DNA of 64,000 nt, from positions 1 through 64,000 of the forward strand of contig CATOJE010000002.1 of assembly GCA_951800145.1 (NCBI GenBank), in the 5' to 3' direction. This DNA comes from an uncultured Lachnospiraceae bacterium. Its GTDB lineage: Bacteria > Bacillota > Clostridia > Lachnospirales > Lachnospiraceae. Position 1 is the first letter of the stretch. Each line of letters starts with the position of its first letter. The position numbers and the translations under genes were made by a program. Of this stretch, positions 1-8,848 are shown piece after piece. The notes below the pieces were generated by a model. The model worked only from the letters and a program-made list of their open reading frames with translations, did no database searches and was not told where the DNA came from.

Positions 1-42
1 AACCCGTTCCGGGTCGTTTTTCAAAAAAATAGTGACAAATAT

Positions 43-124
43 GGATGGATTCCCGAGTGGCCAAAGGGGACAGACTGTAAATCTGCTGCAAATTGCTTCG
101 GTGGTTCGAATCCACCTCCATCCA
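43..124 (+). tRNA. tRNA-Tyr (anticodon GTA)
   Basis: The sequence folds as a class II tRNA with a long variable arm. The 7-bp acceptor stem is GGATGGA (43-49) with TCCATCC (117-123), and the discriminator A is at 124. The T-arm has the TTCGAAT loop, and the anticodon GTA sits in CTGTAAATC. CCA is not encoded. It is the first of three tRNA genes in a row. Confidence 0.96.
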
Positions 125-183
125 TTATCCCTCTATAACAGGTATAAAAAGAGTAGTATAGGGATATAATTAATTACAAATGG

Positions 184-257
<74 letters not shown>

Positions 258-318
258 TTTTTTTATTCATAACAATAGAAAACTCGCAAAGCGTGGATTC
301 TATTGTTTAATTTAATAA

Positions 319-391
319 GGGCGTGTAGCTCAGGCGGTAGAGCACTTGACTTTTAATCAAGTTGTCCGGGGTTCGAATCCCCGCACGCTCA
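319..391 (+). tRNA. tRNA-Lys (anticodon TTT)
   Basis: This is a 73-nt cloverleaf. The acceptor stem GGGCGTG pairs with CACGCTC, with one G-T wobble. The anticodon TTT lies in GACTTTTAATC and the T-loop is TTCGAAT. It is the last tRNA of the cluster and is followed immediately by a terminator hairpin. Confidence 0.96.
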
Positions 392-396
392 GATGA

Positions 397-438
397 AAAC
401 AGCGGAAAGACAGATAAAAAGGCTTTCCGCTGTTTTTG
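397..438 (+). terminator. Rho-independent terminator after the tRNA cluster
   Basis: A 13-bp inverted repeat (397-409 with 423-435, core CAGCGGAAAG/CTTTCCGCTG) runs into TTTTTG. It would end transcription of the tRNA genes. The stretch from here to the next gene is AT-rich and contains a TATAAT hexamer at 494-499 but no convincing -35 box. Confidence 0.85.
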
Positions 439-544
439 TATTAATTTATTAAGATATATCGAATTTTGTAAGTTTTTTTTTCTTGTATATGTTTATAATG
501 TTTGGTAGGATAGCATAAAAAGTAGATTTGAGGTGAAGGAATCA

Positions 545-2476
545 ATGCATAACCGGAGGCAAAATCACCATAGAAAAAAGCAAAATGTAGGGTTTTCTTA
601 TCTGTGGGCTGGGTTGATGGCAGTATGTGCCATAGCTATCTTGTTTGTAGCTGTCTGGGTTGTTATAACAGTATATGAAAAAATCGCAGGTGATTCATCC
701 CAATGGGGGTTCGAGTCTTCTGTAGCGGAGTCTACAGAGCTGGATGTAGAGACAGAAGAAATTTATGGATGGATTACAGATGAAACTGGCAGCCGCTATC
801 GGGAGAGTGATGGAAGCTTTGCAGTAAGTGAGTGGAAGATATGGGAAAATCAGCTTTACTATTTAGATGAAAAGGGCTATATGGTTACAGAAACTATGAG
901 GCAAGATGGGCAGATTTTTCTTTTCTCATCCGATGGAGCATTAAAGGATATTCAGTTTGACAGTCAATATTCAGGCCTTACTGGAGAAGACAATTTACAA
1001 AATTTAGACAGCTTAGTGAAGAGTAATGAATTTTGGAGTTATCTATCCTCTGGTATAGGTGAGACTGGCTTTTTTAAGCCTATTTGTTATCGAAAAACTG
1101 CAGAAACTAAGGAAGAATTATTGGGTGATAAAAATGCCCCGGAGCGATCGACGAAGAATTCTCTTCAAATTCATGACGGATATATTTACTATCTGCCCCA
1201 GGTAACTGCACAGACTTATAATACATTGGATGAAAGAGATAAAAGTATCTGTAATAAGCTGTTCCGGATGAAACCAGGAGCCGATCAGAAGGAATTGATA
1301 GCCGATCAGTGTACTGGTTATTTGGTTTTGGAAGATGGCACAGTCTACTATGCATCTGGTGGAAATATTGCAAAGGCAGAAAGTGGTACTCTATATTCGG
1401 TAGGAGAAGAGCGATATCGGGTTCAGGTGAAGGAGGATGCCTGCTATCTGGTCGATTCCATGGGAAATCCAGTTTCAGGGAATGAGAATGGTATCCAGAC
1501 AGTGGGAGATCGTGATTATTACCTGGAAAATGGAGTGATATTGCGCGCTGCTTTAAGTGAGCAGAAAATAGACAATGCCACCTTTACTTTAGAGGAGGAT
1601 AGGGATAATCAAGGAAAAAAGTCTATTTTCCGCCAGAATGAAGGAGGACAGAAGGTAAGAATTTCCCAGGCGCCATTAGGAATTAACAGCTTTTGTATAG
1701 CAGAAGGAATGATTTATTATAGTGCCTTTGTGGAGCAAGGTACAGACGGAATCCGATATAGCCAGATTTACCGGATAAAACCGGATGGAACGGGACAAGA
1801 GCCCATTAGCTCCAGGTTTTCGGGTAATATTTTGAACTTATACTATTTTGAAGAGAAAAATAAGTTATATGGGGAATATTCTCCTACCAGCTGGAAAAAT
1901 TGCTATGGACAAATTGTATCGGTTGAGTTAGATGGAACTGTGAATCTCATGGATGATTCCTCCTCAAGAGGCTCGAATGATCCGAATAAAAATGAAAGAT
2001 TATCTTTGCTGATGGTCAGTGGAAATACCATTACCACTTATTTGTGTGAATGTGAATATAGGAGGGAGGATGGGGTATGGAATGTAATATCCAAAAAGCC
2101 GTATCAATTCTCAGATACAGTACAAAGAAAAATTGCAGATAATACCCCGGATTCTTCTGAAGAGGATCCTAGCGAGCCGGATTTAGAGGAGGAAACCAGC
2201 CAGGAGGAGGAAACTACAGAAGCCAGACGACCGGATCCAGTTCCTTCAGAACCAGACCAGCCGGTGATCGAGACTCCGGCAGCGATTGAGGCTCCTCCAC
2301 CTGCTGTAACTCCGTCAGAGCCAGGCTATGGGCCGACGATGCCGCCCCAGGAATCCCTCGGGCCAGGATATTCTGAGATTCCAACTATCGAGATGAATCC
2401 GGAGGCTCCGATCAGTCCTGTTCCCGGAAATCCTTCCGAATCCGTGTGGTATATTGGACCAGGGGGAGCATCCTGA
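545..2476 (+). CDS. membrane-anchored protein with wall-binding-like repeat, DUF5050-like propeller and Pro-rich tail
   Basis: The protein has about 643 residues. The N-terminus is basic and followed by one transmembrane helix (about 18-43), so most of the protein should lie outside the cell. Near residues 70-130 the sequence resembles glucan/choline-binding repeats (LYYLDEKGYMVTETM, then FLFSSDGALK). The centre has repeated strands such as IYRIKPDGTGQE and LFRMKPGADQ, typical of DUF5050-like beta-propellers. The last 85 residues or so are rich in Pro, Glu and Ser. The ATG at 545 is chosen because GAGGTGAAGGA precedes it; a GTG at 533 lies inside that site. The function is unknown. Surface display or wall attachment is inferred. 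Confidence 0.75.
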   Translation: MHNRRQNHHRKKQNVGFSYLWAGLMAVCAIAILFVAVWVVITVYEKIAGDSSQWGFESSVAESTELDVETEEIYGWITDETGSRYRESDGSFAVSEWKIWENQLYYLDEKGYMVTETMRQDGQIFLFSSDGALKDIQFDSQYSGLTGEDNLQNLDSLVKSNEFWSYLSSGIGETGFFKPICYRKTAETKEELLGDKNAPERSTKNSLQIHDGYIYYLPQVTAQTYNTLDERDKSICNKLFRMKPGADQKELIADQCTGYLVLEDGTVYYASGGNIAKAESGTLYSVGEERYRVQVKEDACYLVDSMGNPVSGNENGIQTVGDRDYYLENGVILRAALSEQKIDNATFTLEEDRDNQGKKSIFRQNEGGQKVRISQAPLGINSFCIAEGMIYYSAFVEQGTDGIRYSQIYRIKPDGTGQEPISSRFSGNILNLYYFEEKNKLYGEYSPTSWKNCYGQIVSVELDGTVNLMDDSSSRGSNDPNKNERLSLLMVSGNTITTYLCECEYRREDGVWNVISKKPYQFSDTVQRKIADNTPDSSEEDPSEPDLEEETSQEEETTEARRPDPVPSEPDQPVIETPAAIEAPPPAVTPSEPGYGPTMPPQESLGPGYSEIPTIEMNPEAPISPVPGNPSESVWYIGPGGAS

Positions 2477-2477
2477 T

Positions 2478-2708
2478 TTATTCGTCAAATTCTACGATCA
2501 CGTAGAATCCACGATTATTTTCCTGGATTTCCTTTACGATACCATATTCAGACAGAATCCGATCCCTTTCCTGATAGCAGCCGGACATAGCTACTGCTGG
2601 ATCGATAATATAGCTGTAGCTGCTGGTTCCGGGCCGTTCGATGATCTTAACCTTATCGCCGGCTTTTACTAGGTTTGGACGTTCCATTTTAAAGGTTTCT
2701 GTACGCAT
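2478..2708 (-). CDS. small conserved hypothetical protein, 76 aa
   Basis: This is a 76-residue acidic/basic mixed protein with no signal peptide or membrane helix. Its middle contains a KAGDKVKIIERPG stretch suggesting a small beta-barrel (KOW/SH3-like), but that is only an impression. The start at 2708 is preceded by GGAGG with 7-nt spacing; an upstream GTG at 2723 would overlap the ribosome binding site. It converges tail to tail with the upstream gene, leaving one base between the stop codons. It has its own promoter on the minus strand. I do not recognise a function. Confidence 0.6.
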   Translation of the reverse strand: MRTETFKMERPNLVKAGDKVKIIERPGTSSYSYIIDPAVAMSGCYQERDRILSEYGIVKEIQENNRGFYVIVEFDE

Positions 2709-2735
2709 TGTTTTTTCCTCCACAAAATTAGTTCT

Positions 2736-2764
2736 ATTATAGTTCCGGGAAAGGAAAAGTGCAA
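2736..2764 (-). promoter_or_regulatory. sigma-A promoter for the 76-aa gene
   Basis: On the minus strand TTGCAC (2764-2759) and TATAAT (2741-2736) are separated by 17 bp. The position is right for the small minus-strand gene that starts at 2708. Confidence 0.6.
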
Positions 2765-2785
2765 TGAGAAAGGAAGGAAAGTAAG

Positions 2786-4285
2786 ATGAAAAAAGAATCT
2801 ATATTGGATCAACTGAAGGAATATAGAGGAATTGGCTATTATCCATTTCATATGCCTGGGCATAAGCGAAGTAACATAGAAGAGGGATTGGCATTGCCCA
2901 ATCCCTTTTTGATCGATATTACAGAGATAGAAGGATTTGATAATCTGCATCAGCCAGAAGGGATATTAAAGGAATCCATGAAGCGGGCAGCTCAAATATA
3001 TGGTTCTGATGAAACCCATTACCTGGTGAATGGGAGCAGCTGCGGAATATTAAGCGGAATTTGTGGCTGTACCTCTCCTGGGGGAAAGCTTCTGATCAGC
3101 AGGAATTGCCACAAGTCTGTGTACCATGGAATATTATTAAATCAGCTGCAGACAGAATATATTTATCCACAAATAATAAAGGATTTGGGGATACAGGGTG
3201 GGATTTTGCCGGAAGATGTGGAAAAAAAGTTAAAAAACCATCCGGAAATACAGGCAGTGGTTATGGTTTCACCTACCTATGAGGGTATGGTTTCGGATAT
3301 AGAAAAAATTTCCCAGATTGTCCACCGCTATCATATCCCGTTAATTGTGGATGAAGCTCATGGCGCACATTTTTCCTTTGGAGAGGAAGGAGAATTTCCT
3401 ATATCAGCTCTGCAAAAGGGTGCAGATGTGGTGATCCAAAGTCTCCATAAAACCCTTCCTTCTCTAACGCAGACGGCAATCCTGCACATGAAGGAAAAAT
3501 ATTTAGGAAAAGAAGGAATGGAAAGAATCCGAAGGTATCTGTCAATTTTTCAAAGCAGCAGCCCCTCTTATGTATTTATGATTTCCATGGAAAATTGTAT
3601 CCGCTATATGGAGCAGAAGGGGAGAAAGAGGCTGTCTCAATTTCACCAGAAATTAATGGATCTCTATGAAATACAAAAGAAACTACAGCATATTATTATT
3701 CCTGGGAATGAATGGATCGGTCAGGCAGGGGTATATGATAAGGATAGTTCGAAGATTCTGATGATGCCAGAAAGCAGCAGGAAAAATGGAGTCTGGCTAA
3801 AGGATTATTTAAAGGTTTTTCATCATTTAGAATTAGAGATGTGTACAGAAAGGTATAGCCTTGCATTGACCAGCCTGCTGGATAGTCAGGAAAGCTTAGA
3901 TAAGCTGAAGCGAGGAATCTATATGGCGGATCAGGAAATCCAGGGAGAGGAGAGGATTCCACTTAACATTTCTCAGGATTTTGAAGCCTGGAACACTACA
4001 TCTGCTTATACCATAGCAGAGGCAGTTGATATGCCAAGTCAATTAGAAAGGCTAGAACAATGTGCAGGAAGGCTTTCAGCAGAATTTGTAGCTGTCTATC
4101 CTCCAGGGATTCCATGCCTGGTTCCAGGAGAACAAATTTCTCATAAAATGGTGGAAGCCTTGACCAGGTATTGGAAAATAGGATTGACGATTATGGGTGC
4201 AACAGTACAGGAGAATGGTATGTTCCTGAAGGTCCTTACAGAAAAAGATGAAAGGGTTACTGTTTACAGCCCGACAGGGGTGTGA
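2786..4285 (+). CDS. Orn/Lys/Arg decarboxylase family PLP enzyme (YaaO-like)
   Basis: This 499-residue fold-type I PLP enzyme belongs to the Orn/Lys/Arg decarboxylase family. The N-terminal YPFHMPGHKR motif, the VDEAHGAH motif that holds the PLP pyridine nitrogen, and SLHKT with the Schiff-base lysine at residue 222 are all present. It is the short form without the long wing domain, like Bacillus YaaO. The likely reaction is decarboxylation of a basic amino acid to a polyamine precursor; the exact substrate cannot be read from sequence. Its place upstream of yaaR-holB-ricT matches Bacillus yaaO, but tmk, which normally follows, is absent. AAGGAAGGAAAG precedes the ATG. Confidence 0.88.
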   Translation: MKKESILDQLKEYRGIGYYPFHMPGHKRSNIEEGLALPNPFLIDITEIEGFDNLHQPEGILKESMKRAAQIYGSDETHYLVNGSSCGILSGICGCTSPGGKLLISRNCHKSVYHGILLNQLQTEYIYPQIIKDLGIQGGILPEDVEKKLKNHPEIQAVVMVSPTYEGMVSDIEKISQIVHRYHIPLIVDEAHGAHFSFGEEGEFPISALQKGADVVIQSLHKTLPSLTQTAILHMKEKYLGKEGMERIRRYLSIFQSSSPSYVFMISMENCIRYMEQKGRKRLSQFHQKLMDLYEIQKKLQHIIIPGNEWIGQAGVYDKDSSKILMMPESSRKNGVWLKDYLKVFHHLELEMCTERYSLALTSLLDSQESLDKLKRGIYMADQEIQGEERIPLNISQDFEAWNTTSAYTIAEAVDMPSQLERLEQCAGRLSAEFVAVYPPGIPCLVPGEQISHKMVEALTRYWKIGLTIMGATVQENGMFLKVLTEKDERVTVYSPTGV

Positions 4286-4331
4286 GCAATAACATGAAAA
4301 GTAAAATTCAGGAAGATGATATGAAAGTTTG

Positions 4332-4360
4332 TTGAAAAATAAAATGAAATGATTTATAAT
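4332..4360 (+). promoter_or_regulatory. sigma-A promoter for the BTAD regulator/yaaR/holB operon
   Basis: TTGAAA (4332-4337) and TATAAT (4355-4360) are spaced by 17 bp, 44 bp before the regulator's start codon. The transcript would begin around 4367, just before a tiny open reading frame. Confidence 0.75.
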
Positions 4361-4373
4361 GATGGAGGTAGCA

Positions 4374-4394
4374 ATGTTACGTTTTGGATCATAA
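4374..4394 (+). CDS. possible 6-codon leader peptide (MLRFGS)
   Basis: GGAGGT at 4364-4369 is followed by ATG TTA CGT TTT GGA TCA TAA. The stop lies 9 bp before the ATG of the BTAD regulator. It could couple translation or act as a leader, or it could be chance. Only the good ribosome binding site and position support it. Confidence 0.3.
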   Translation: MLRFGS

Positions 4395-4403
4395 GGGGAA
4401 GAT

Positions 4404-5660
4404 ATGAGAGAAAATCAAAATGTTTTTTTCATAAATATGCTGGGAGGACTTTCATTTTATTATGGGGATGAGGTTTTTACAATAAAATGCAATAATACAA
4501 GTAAAGTAATGCAGCTGTTTCTTGTTCTGTTAATGGCAGGGGAAGAGGGTATCCCCAAGGTACAGCTTTTGGAGGCTCTATATGGGAATGATGATACCCA
4601 GGATACGAAAAATGCATTTCGGATCCTGGTGTTTCGTCTGAGGAGATTATTGGAGGAGACCATTCTTCCAAAGGATAATTACATTAAGATGTCCAAGGGG
4701 ATTTACCGTTTTGGCAGCTCTCTGACGATCCAGATCGATGCAAAGGTATTTGAGCAGGAAGCTCAGAAAGCTCTGGCTATAAAGGATGGGGATCAAAGGC
4801 TGGAAGCATTAAAGAAGGTGTGCAGCAGCTATTCCGGAGAATTTCTTCCTCTTCTGTCCAATGAGGAATGGGTTTCCATGGAAAGTACCCGCTATAAAAA
4901 TATTTACTTTAATTGTCTTAGGGAAAGCTGCAACCTTCTCCAGGAGAGACGTGAATATGAGGACATGCTTACGCTATGTAATCATGCCATCAATTTTTAT
5001 CCTTTTGAGGAATGGCAGGTGGTGCAGATTGACTGCCTTTTAGCAATGAATCGCTATAAAGACGCATTAAAGGTTTATGAGAATGCGACCTCTATGTTTT
5101 TTGAGGAATTAGGGCTTTCTCCCTCAGAGAAAATGCTGGCCCGGTTTCGGGCCATGAGCGGGCAGATTCACTATGCTATGGGAACTCTGACGGATATAAA
5201 GGACAGCTTGAAGGAAAAGGAATATTTATCAGGGGCTTATTACTGCAGTTATCCCAGCTTTATTGACAGCTACCGGATCATTACCCGTATGATTGAGAGA
5301 AGTGGCCAGTCTGTATTTTTAATGCTGTGTACCTTGACAGATAATAAGGGAAACCCACTGGAGAAGGAGGAGATTCTGACAGAGCAGTCGGCAAATCTGT
5401 GCCAGGCAGTGGGTGCATCCTTAAGGAGAGGGGATTTATTTACCCGCTACAGCCCGAATCAATTTTTAGTGCTGCTGATAGGAATTAAGCAGGAGGATTG
5501 TGAGATCACCTATGGAAGGATCAATGAAAAGTTTCGGGAAAAGTGTTCCGGACAGAAGGTGAGAGTACGCTATTACATATCTTCCATCGCGGAGATTCGA
5601 AATGACAAGTCCAGGCTGAGCTTTGGTTCCTCGAAAAATTGCTGGAGGAAGCATCGATAA
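4404..5660 (+). CDS. BTAD-type transcriptional regulator with a degenerate GGDEF-like C-terminus
   Basis: This is a 418-residue cytoplasmic protein. Residues 1-100 look like the OmpR/SARP-type winged helix (LLEALYGNDD...RILVFRLRRLLEE). Residues 110-250 form the helical bacterial transcriptional activator domain, with YKDALKVYENATSMFFEELG near its end. The last 140 residues resemble a diguanylate cyclase fold in layout (SLRRGDLFTRYSPNQFLVLL), but SPNQF stands where GGDEF would be, so it is not expected to make c-di-GMP. AAGGGGAAG precedes the ATG. The last 15 residues are odd, and a late frameshift cannot be excluded. The target genes are unknown. Confidence 0.75.
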   Translation: MRENQNVFFINMLGGLSFYYGDEVFTIKCNNTSKVMQLFLVLLMAGEEGIPKVQLLEALYGNDDTQDTKNAFRILVFRLRRLLEETILPKDNYIKMSKGIYRFGSSLTIQIDAKVFEQEAQKALAIKDGDQRLEALKKVCSSYSGEFLPLLSNEEWVSMESTRYKNIYFNCLRESCNLLQERREYEDMLTLCNHAINFYPFEEWQVVQIDCLLAMNRYKDALKVYENATSMFFEELGLSPSEKMLARFRAMSGQIHYAMGTLTDIKDSLKEKEYLSGAYYCSYPSFIDSYRIITRMIERSGQSVFLMLCTLTDNKGNPLEKEEILTEQSANLCQAVGASLRRGDLFTRYSPNQFLVLLIGIKQEDCEITYGRINEKFREKCSGQKVRVRYYISSIAEIRNDKSRLSFGSSKNCWRKHR

Positions 5661-5675
5661 GAAGGAGTGTTTTTT

Positions 5676-6137
5676 ATGGGACAGTTAAGAATTAATGCTG
5701 CAGCTCCTAATCTGGTGAATCTTTGTATTGACCATCTGTCGGATGGTGAATACAGCGGAAGGATTTATCACAAGTATGTGAAGGATCCGCTTCCCTTTAA
5801 TGAAAGCGGGCAGATGATAGCTATTTTGGATAAATTTTTTGATGAGATAAATTATCCCCAGGCATCCACAAAATACCGAACCTTTCAGAAGAAGAAAAAA
5901 GGGCAGGATGTGGCATCTGTCAGATATCAGGAGGAAAAAAAGCAGATTCAGACAGCAGAGGATATACTGCAATCCAGAGGTAAGGAGGCTACCTTTATTC
6001 TGCATGTACAATACCGGCAAAACTCCACCTGGCAGGGAAAGCTGACCTGGCTGGAGGAAGAAGACGAGGAGTTATTTAGCAGTGTATTAGAGCTTTTAAA
6101 GCTTTTAGACAGTGCAATTTTCATGGAAGAAGCATGA
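5676..6137 (+). CDS. yaaR: YaaR family protein (DUF327)
   Basis: This 153-residue soluble, mostly helical protein has the layout of Bacillus YaaR, which sits next to holB there as well. The ATG at 5676 is chosen because GAAGGAG (5661-5667) lies 8 bp upstream; a GTG inside that site is an unlikely start. No catalytic motif is visible, and the biochemical role of YaaR is not established. It is probably co-transcribed with the regulator before it (15-bp gap) and holB after it. Confidence 0.75.
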   Translation: MGQLRINAAAPNLVNLCIDHLSDGEYSGRIYHKYVKDPLPFNESGQMIAILDKFFDEINYPQASTKYRTFQKKKKGQDVASVRYQEEKKQIQTAEDILQSRGKEATFILHVQYRQNSTWQGKLTWLEEEDEELFSSVLELLKLLDSAIFMEEA

Positions 6138-6161
6138 CAATTTTATTAAGGGGGGCCTTTT

Positions 6162-7151
6162 ATGCCAGGATTTTCGGATATTTTAGGACACGAGACCATA
6201 AAAATGAACTTAAAAAAGGCAATTCGGGCAGGGAAGGTTTCCCATGCTTATATTATAACCGGTGAAGCAGGGATGGGGCGAAAATCCTTGGCAAATGCTT
6301 TTTCACTGAAGCTGCTTTGTGAAAATGATAGTGAGGACGGATGTATGACCTGCCATTCCTGCAGGCAGGTGTTAAGCAGGAATCATCCGGATGTGATTTA
6401 TGTAACCCATGAAAAGCCGGGAAGCATCGGTGTGGAGGATATCCGGCACCAGATTAATGACACGGTTTCCATCCGCCCATACAGCAGTCATTATAAAATC
6501 TATATAGTAGATGAAGCAGAGAAGATGACAATTCAGGCACAAAATGCCTTGTTAAAGACCATAGAAGAACCGCCGGATTATGTGACGATCCTCCTTATTA
6601 CTACAAATCAGGAGATATTTTTGCCTACGATTCTGTCCAGGTGTGTTCAGCTGAAGCTAAAGCCTTTAAAGGATTCCATGGTTAAGGAGTATTTAACAGA
6701 GCATTTTGAATTGAAGGATCAGGATGCAGATGTATATGCTGCTTTTGCCAGGGGGAATTTAGGAAAGGCTATCCACCTGGCTTCTTCTGATGATTTTAAG
6801 CTTCTCCACAGCGAAATGCTGTATCTTCTAAAGCATTTAAAGGAAATGAATATTTCTGAGCTTTTGAATTATATTAAAAGGCTGAGAGAAGAAAACATCG
6901 ATATTCATGACTGTCTGGAGTTTATGCAGCTGTGGTATCGGGATGTTTTGATGTTTAAGGTGACTAAGGATGTGAATCTGCTGATCTTTAAGGATGAATA
7001 TCCGTCGATTAATGAAATAAGCAAAAAAAGCGGATATGAAGGATTAGAAAGTATTTTATCCTCCATCGACAAGGCGAGAGTAAGATTAAATGCCAATGTA
7101 AATGTGGAGCTTGTTCTCGAGCTGATGTTATTAGTAATGAAGGAGAATTAA
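6162..7151 (+). CDS. holB: DNA polymerase III delta' subunit (clamp loader)
   Basis: This 329-residue AAA+ protein carries the N-terminal HAYIITGEAGMGRKSLA P-loop region and a four-cysteine zinc module (CENDSEDGCMTCHSC). It also has the YIVDEAEKMT motif, the KTIEEPP sensor region and the SRC motif of the delta'/gamma clamp-loader family. It helps load the beta sliding clamp onto primed DNA. AAGGGGGG precedes the ATG. The next gene starts 2 bp after its stop, so the two are almost certainly co-translated. Confidence 0.92.
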   Translation: MPGFSDILGHETIKMNLKKAIRAGKVSHAYIITGEAGMGRKSLANAFSLKLLCENDSEDGCMTCHSCRQVLSRNHPDVIYVTHEKPGSIGVEDIRHQINDTVSIRPYSSHYKIYIVDEAEKMTIQAQNALLKTIEEPPDYVTILLITTNQEIFLPTILSRCVQLKLKPLKDSMVKEYLTEHFELKDQDADVYAAFARGNLGKAIHLASSDDFKLLHSEMLYLLKHLKEMNISELLNYIKRLREENIDIHDCLEFMQLWYRDVLMFKVTKDVNLLIFKDEYPSINEISKKSGYEGLESILSSIDKARVRLNANVNVELVLELMLLVMKEN

Positions 7152-7153
7152 AG

Positions 7154-8080
7154 ATGATAAAGGTGATTGGAGTTCGTTTTCGGACAGCAGGAAAGATCTA
7201 TTATTTTGATCCTGCCGGCCTGGATATCCATACAGGGGATAATGTGATCGTAGAAACAGTGAGAGGGATTGAGTATGGATATGTGGTACTTGGAAACCGG
7301 GAGGTGGCAGATGATAAGGTGATCCAGCCTTTAAAGCAGGTAATCCGTATGGCCACAGATGAGGACCGGATGGTCGAGGCCAGGAATAAGGAAAAGGAAA
7401 AAGAAGCATTTAAGATATGTCTGGAGAAAATCCGCAAGAGAGGTCTGGAGATGAAGCTGATCGATGCGGAATATACGTTTGATAATAATAAGGTATTATT
7501 TTACTTTACTGCAGACGGAAGGATCGATTTTCGAGAGCTGGTGAAGGATTTGGCTGCGGTATTTAAAACCAGGATTGAACTCCGCCAGGTAGGTGTAAGG
7601 GATGAGACCAAGATATTAGGAGGGATCGGCATCTGCGGAAGAGCACTGTGCTGTCATTCTTATTTATCTGAATTTATCCCAGTTTCCATTAAGATGGCAA
7701 AGGAACAAAATTTATCTCTGAATCCCACAAAGATTTCCGGTGTATGCGGCCGTCTCATGTGCTGTCTGAAAAATGAGGAGGAGACCTATCAGGTATTAAA
7801 TAGCAAGCTTCCCAACACCGGAGATTATGTTACAACCGATGACGGATTAAAGGGAGAGGTTCACAGTGTCAATGTATTAAGACAGCTGGTGAAGGTATTA
7901 GTTACTGTGAATCATGATGAGAAGGAGATACGGGAATACCGGGTGGAGCAGCTGAAATTTAAACCCAGGAAAAGGAAAGGAAATAAAGATAACAAAGACA
8001 GCGCAGATAAAAATTCAGATGTAGAATTAAAGGCGCTGGAGGCCCTGGAAAAGAAGGAAGGAAAGTCTAAGCTGTCATGA
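7154..8080 (+). CDS. ricT: RicT/YaaT, PSP1-domain iron-sulfur protein of the Y-complex
   Basis: This is a 308-residue PSP1-domain protein. Conserved cysteines occur as CGRALCC (161, 166, 167) and CGRLMCC (198, 203, 204), as expected for RicT, which with RicA and RicF forms an iron-sulfur complex. In Bacillus that complex stimulates RNase Y mRNA processing and the sporulation phosphorelay. The C-terminus is Lys/Asp-rich and probably disordered. Its ribosome binding site lies inside the end of holB, and its stop overlaps the next start by 4 bp. ricA and ricF are not in the window. Confidence 0.9.
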   Translation: MIKVIGVRFRTAGKIYYFDPAGLDIHTGDNVIVETVRGIEYGYVVLGNREVADDKVIQPLKQVIRMATDEDRMVEARNKEKEKEAFKICLEKIRKRGLEMKLIDAEYTFDNNKVLFYFTADGRIDFRELVKDLAAVFKTRIELRQVGVRDETKILGGIGICGRALCCHSYLSEFIPVSIKMAKEQNLSLNPTKISGVCGRLMCCLKNEEETYQVLNSKLPNTGDYVTTDDGLKGEVHSVNVLRQLVKVLVTVNHDEKEIREYRVEQLKFKPRKRKGNKDNKDSADKNSDVELKALEALEKKEGKSKLS

Positions 8081-8832
8081 CAGAGAGGAAGCTTTCTGAG
8101 GGATTTCTAAAGGAAAATGAGCGGATCGATGATCTGGAAAGAAATGGTTATCGAATTATCCAGAGAACGGATGGTTTTTGTTTTGGGATGGACGCAGTTT
8201 TGCTGTCTGGATTCGTATCGGTTTTTCCTGGAGAAAAGGTTCTTGATATGGGATGCGGAACAGGGATTATTCCTATTTTGTTAGAAGCAAAAACAGAGGG
8301 AAGCCATTTTACTGGATTGGAGATCCAGGAGGAGGTGGCGGATATGGCCAGGCGGAGCGTGACCTTGAATCATTTGGAGAATAAGATTCAAATTGTTTCC
8401 GGAGATATAAAAAGGGCCGGGGAATTATTTCCATTATCCTCCTTTGATGTAATTACCTCGAATCCTCCTTATATGAATGATGCCCATGGGCTGAAAAATC
8501 CGGAGGATAGAAAGGCGATATCCAGGCATGAGGTATTATGTACCCTGGAGGATGTGGTCAGGGAGGCTGCCAGGCTGTTAAAGCCTGGAAAACGGTTTTA
8601 TCTGGTTCACAGGCCTTACCGCCTGGGAGAGATTATCACGGTGCTGAAGGAATACAGGCTGGAGCCAAAGCGGATGCAGTTCGTCCATCCCTTTCGGGAC
8701 AGGGATGCAAATATGGTGATGATCGAAGCATTCCGGGGAGGGGGAGCTATGATGAAGGTGGAAAAACCAGTGATCGTATTCCAGAGGCCCGGGGTTTATT
8801 CTGATGAAATCCGGGATGTGTACGGATACTGA
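8077..8832 (+). CDS. tRNA1(Val) adenine N6-methyltransferase-like (YabB/TrmN6)
   Basis: This is a 251-residue class I SAM-dependent methyltransferase. The SAM-binding motif VLDMGCGTGIIPILL is near residue 50, and SNPPYMN near residue 128 is the NPPY motif of N6-adenine and glutamine methyltransferases. It corresponds in position to Bacillus yabB, whose family includes the enzyme that methylates A37 of tRNA1(Val). That substrate is inferred, not shown. The start overlaps the ricT stop (ATGA), so translation is coupled. Confidence 0.85.
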   Translation: MTERKLSEGFLKENERIDDLERNGYRIIQRTDGFCFGMDAVLLSGFVSVFPGEKVLDMGCGTGIIPILLEAKTEGSHFTGLEIQEEVADMARRSVTLNHLENKIQIVSGDIKRAGELFPLSSFDVITSNPPYMNDAHGLKNPEDRKAISRHEVLCTLEDVVREAARLLKPGKRFYLVHRPYRLGEIITVLKEYRLEPKRMQFVHPFRDRDANMVMIEAFRGGGAMMKVEKPVIVFQRPGVYSDEIRDVYGY

Positions 8833-8848
8833 AAGGATGGAAGGGAAT

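Noticed and set aside
5620-5675. Possible frameshift at the end of the BTAD regulator
   Set aside because: The last residues look unusual, but no other frame gives a clear continuation, so a frameshift cannot be supported.
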